Position numbers and translations under genes: made by a program. The notes under the pieces are model-generated. The model was not told where the DNA came from. It did not search any database and saw only the letters and a program-made list of their open reading frames with translations. DNA of 64,000 nt. It comes from Marispirochaeta sp963667435. GTDB taxonomy: Bacteria > Spirochaetota > Spirochaetia > JC444 > Marispirochaetaceae. Within the stretch, counting starts at the first letter, position 1. The number at the start of each line of letters is the position of its first letter. The stretch covers positions 1,178,001 to 1,242,000 of the forward strand of contig OY763414.1 in assembly GCA_963667435.1 (NCBI GenBank). Direction: 5' to 3'. Of this stretch, positions 62,564-64,000 are shown piece by piece.

Positions 62564-63856
62564 ATGAGTCCGGCAATGATCACGATTCTTATTGTACTTG
62601 TGTTGGTAATTCTGCTTATGATTGGAAAAATCCCAATCGCCGCTCTCGCGGTGTCAGTTCCCGTCGCATTGGTTATGACAGGCGTTCTGACAAGCAAAGA
62701 AGCGTTTGCCAATTTTTCCAATCAGTGGCCCCTAATCTTTATGTTCATGTTTATGGTAGGTGAAGCCCTTTTCCGCACCGGCTTTGCAGACATTGCAGGT
62801 CGTTTTGCAATTAAAATGTCCAGGAACAGAGAAAGCCTTTTTCTTCTCTGGATCATGATTATTTCTCTGGTGCTTTCTGCATTTCTTTCCAACCTGGGCG
62901 TTATTGCATGTCTTCTTCCTATCGTGCTTGCGGGTGTTAAAAAAGGCAATTATTCCGTAAAAAAAGCAGTTCTATCCATGGCCTTTGCATCTTCCCTCGG
63001 AGGAACCCTTACCTTAATCGGCACCCCACCCAACGGCGTGGTTAACAGCGTAATGGGAACAATGAAACTTCAGACAACGCCCTTCAAATTCTTCGACTTT
63101 GCCCTTGTTGGGCTGCCTTTATCAATAGTGGGTATACTAGTCCTCTATTTTGTCAGTTTGAAATTCATGCCTACCGAAAAAGTGGATACAGAAAGCGCTG
63201 ACTATGAAGGCCCCACAGAAGAGAAAAACTTTAAATATCGCGAAAACAAAATGTGGATTGCCATTGTAGTTTTTATTCTTATTGTTTTTATAATGGCGGC
63301 AGGAAGCTATATACCGTTTATAAAGAGTACTCTCCACCTGGATCTGCTTACAACCGCCGCTTTGGGAGCAGTAATAATAGTTGCCACCGGCACAATTACC
63401 TGGAAAGAAGCCTACTCATCAGTTTCCTGGACCACAGTTGTCTCTTTTGCAACTCTACTCTCCCTGAGTACGGCCTTAAGTAAATCCGGTGCTGTTGCTG
63501 TAATTGCAGGGGGAATAACAGGAATTACTACTACTCCATTCATTCTTATGGCCATTATAATACTGATAACAATGTTCTTAACCCAATTTACCTTCAATAC
63601 TGCTGCGACAGGCATCATCGCGCCCATCGCTGTAGCCGCAGCATCTGCTGCCGGCGTAAGCCCCTACCCTTTCCTTATGGCGGTCGCCATGTCTGCCAGT
63701 GCCTGCTTTATGTCTCCCATAGCTACAGGCCCCAACATTGCAGTAGTAGGACCGGGCCGATTAAAGTTTGCAGATTTTGTAAAAGCCGGATGGGTACTCC
63801 AAATTGTAAGCTTTTTGGTAATACTGTTAGTTACTTCTCTGATCTGGAAATTTTAA
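62564..63856 (+). CDS. SLC13/DASS-type anion carrier (second)
   Basis: A 430-residue carrier with about 11-12 helices. Motifs: SFASSLGGTLTLIGTPPNGVVN and FTFNTAATGIIAPIAVAAA, the two sodium/substrate hairpins; the first (here shortened: GGTLTLIGTPPN) is the SNT-like motif of SLC13. Distinct from the first carrier in these motifs. AGGAGG before ATG 62564. Followed by a long hairpin and a DapA-family gene, so an organic acid that feeds an aldolase-type step is a likely substrate. Confidence 0.87.
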   Translation: MSPAMITILIVLVLVILLMIGKIPIAALAVSVPVALVMTGVLTSKEAFANFSNQWPLIFMFMFMVGEALFRTGFADIAGRFAIKMSRNRESLFLLWIMIISLVLSAFLSNLGVIACLLPIVLAGVKKGNYSVKKAVLSMAFASSLGGTLTLIGTPPNGVVNSVMGTMKLQTTPFKFFDFALVGLPLSIVGILVLYFVSLKFMPTEKVDTESADYEGPTEEKNFKYRENKMWIAIVVFILIVFIMAAGSYIPFIKSTLHLDLLTTAALGAVIIVATGTITWKEAYSSVSWTTVVSFATLLSLSTALSKSGAVAVIAGGITGITTTPFILMAIIILITMFLTQFTFNTAATGIIAPIAVAAASAAGVSPYPFLMAVAMSASACFMSPIATGPNIAVVGPGRLKFADFVKAGWVLQIVSFLVILLVTSLIWKF

Positions 63857-63868
63857 CCATTAGCACTA

Positions 63869-63899
63869 TTCCTGCAGCCGAATAATTCGGCTGCAGGAA
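63869..63899 (+). other. Perfect 14-bp stem-loop after the carrier gene
   Basis: TTCCTGCAGCCGAA-TAA-TTCGGCTGCAGGAA, starting 12 nt past the stop and ending 18 nt before the next ATG. No T run follows. As in the liv and sugar-importer operons it separates the first gene from the next. Confidence 0.75.
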
Positions 63900-63917
63900 C
63901 CTGAAAAGGAATCAACT

Positions 63918-64000
63918 ATGGCAGTAACTGAGTTCGAAGGAGTTTTTCCCTATCTTGTTTCCCCCGTGGACAGAGCCGGTAAGATTAAAAATGATGTCCT
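63918..64000 (+). CDS. DapA/NAL family aldolase or synthase, partial
   Basis: First 27 residues of a gene running past the window: EFEGVFPYLVSPVDRAGKI matches the N-terminal strand of dihydrodipicolinate synthase-like lyases (FxGvfpyLvTPfdxdGxI). AAGGA precedes the ATG. Members cleave or condense 2-keto acids; the neighbouring carrier suggests a catabolic member rather than lysine synthesis. The active-site residues lie outside the window. Confidence 0.8.
   Translation, partial: MAVTEFEGVFPYLVSPVDRAGKIKNDV

Noticed and set aside
1..64000. CRISPR arrays, rRNA operons, tRNA genes, prophage modules
   Set aside because: No regularly spaced repeats, rRNA-like or cloverleaf sequences, or phage structural genes were seen.

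Overview
The window looks like the chromosome of a free-living, probably marine or sediment, spirochaete of the order Spirochaetales. Grounds: periplasmic binding proteins with the short FANGQ-type signal cleavage region, a di-iron ODP protein paired with a chemoreceptor, a long nucleoside kinase with a ThrRS-like N-terminal half, a large set of sugar and amino-acid importers, and SD-led genes of moderate GC. This is inferred from protein character only; no rRNA or tRNA gene was seen.

Layout. 0.1-9.5 kb: SulP anion permease; a PadR-controlled pair of flavodoxin-like oxidoreductases; a block of three aminoacyl-tRNA synthetases (gltX, glyS, tyrS); MarC; two small conserved proteins. 9.5-17.5 kb: a MATE/ANK-like membrane protein, an alanine-type aminotransferase, a degenerate HD-GYP protein, a protein ending in a possible beta-clamp motif followed by a tiny J-like protein, and the nucleoside kinase. 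17.5-28.5 kb: TetR and a ketoacyl synthase sharing one operator sequence, envelope proteins, an SPL-type radical SAM protein, a response regulator and histidine kinase that are both broken, and a NIT-domain chemoreceptor. 28.6-34.7 kb: one operon of a membrane protein, a winged-helix regulator, a LolA-like carrier, an outer-membrane barrel, an ABC ATPase and two FtsX-type permeases, which together could span the whole envelope. 34.7-40.6 kb: PfkB kinase and livKHMGF. 40.7-42.3 kb: ODP sensor plus a soluble chemoreceptor. 42.4-48.3 kb: sugar-acid cluster (class II aldolase, FGGY kinase, GntP, 2-hydroxyacid dehydrogenase, RpiR). 48.6-57.4 kb: ChvE/GguAB-type sugar importer with a sigma-54-like promoter, next to a binding protein, histidine kinase and sigma-54 activator operon that probably controls it. 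57.5-64 kb: an IS3 element abutting a truncated lysR, two SLC13 carriers, an intact LysR, a small DUF1127-like protein and the start of a DapA-family gene.

Three separate genes (ketoacyl synthase, response regulator, IS3 orfA) have one in-frame TAG, in at least two cases where glutamine is expected, while TAG is also the normal stop of many genes here. A histidine kinase next to the broken response regulator has a frameshift. Either this strain carries recent lesions or an amber suppressor, or the sequence has errors; this is the most important point to check. The best candidates for little-described biology are the ODP-chemoreceptor pair, the trans-envelope ABC/LolA/barrel operon, the sugar-sensing sigma-54 circuit, the FGGY/aldolase/2-hydroxyacid dehydrogenase route, and the structured intergenic elements.
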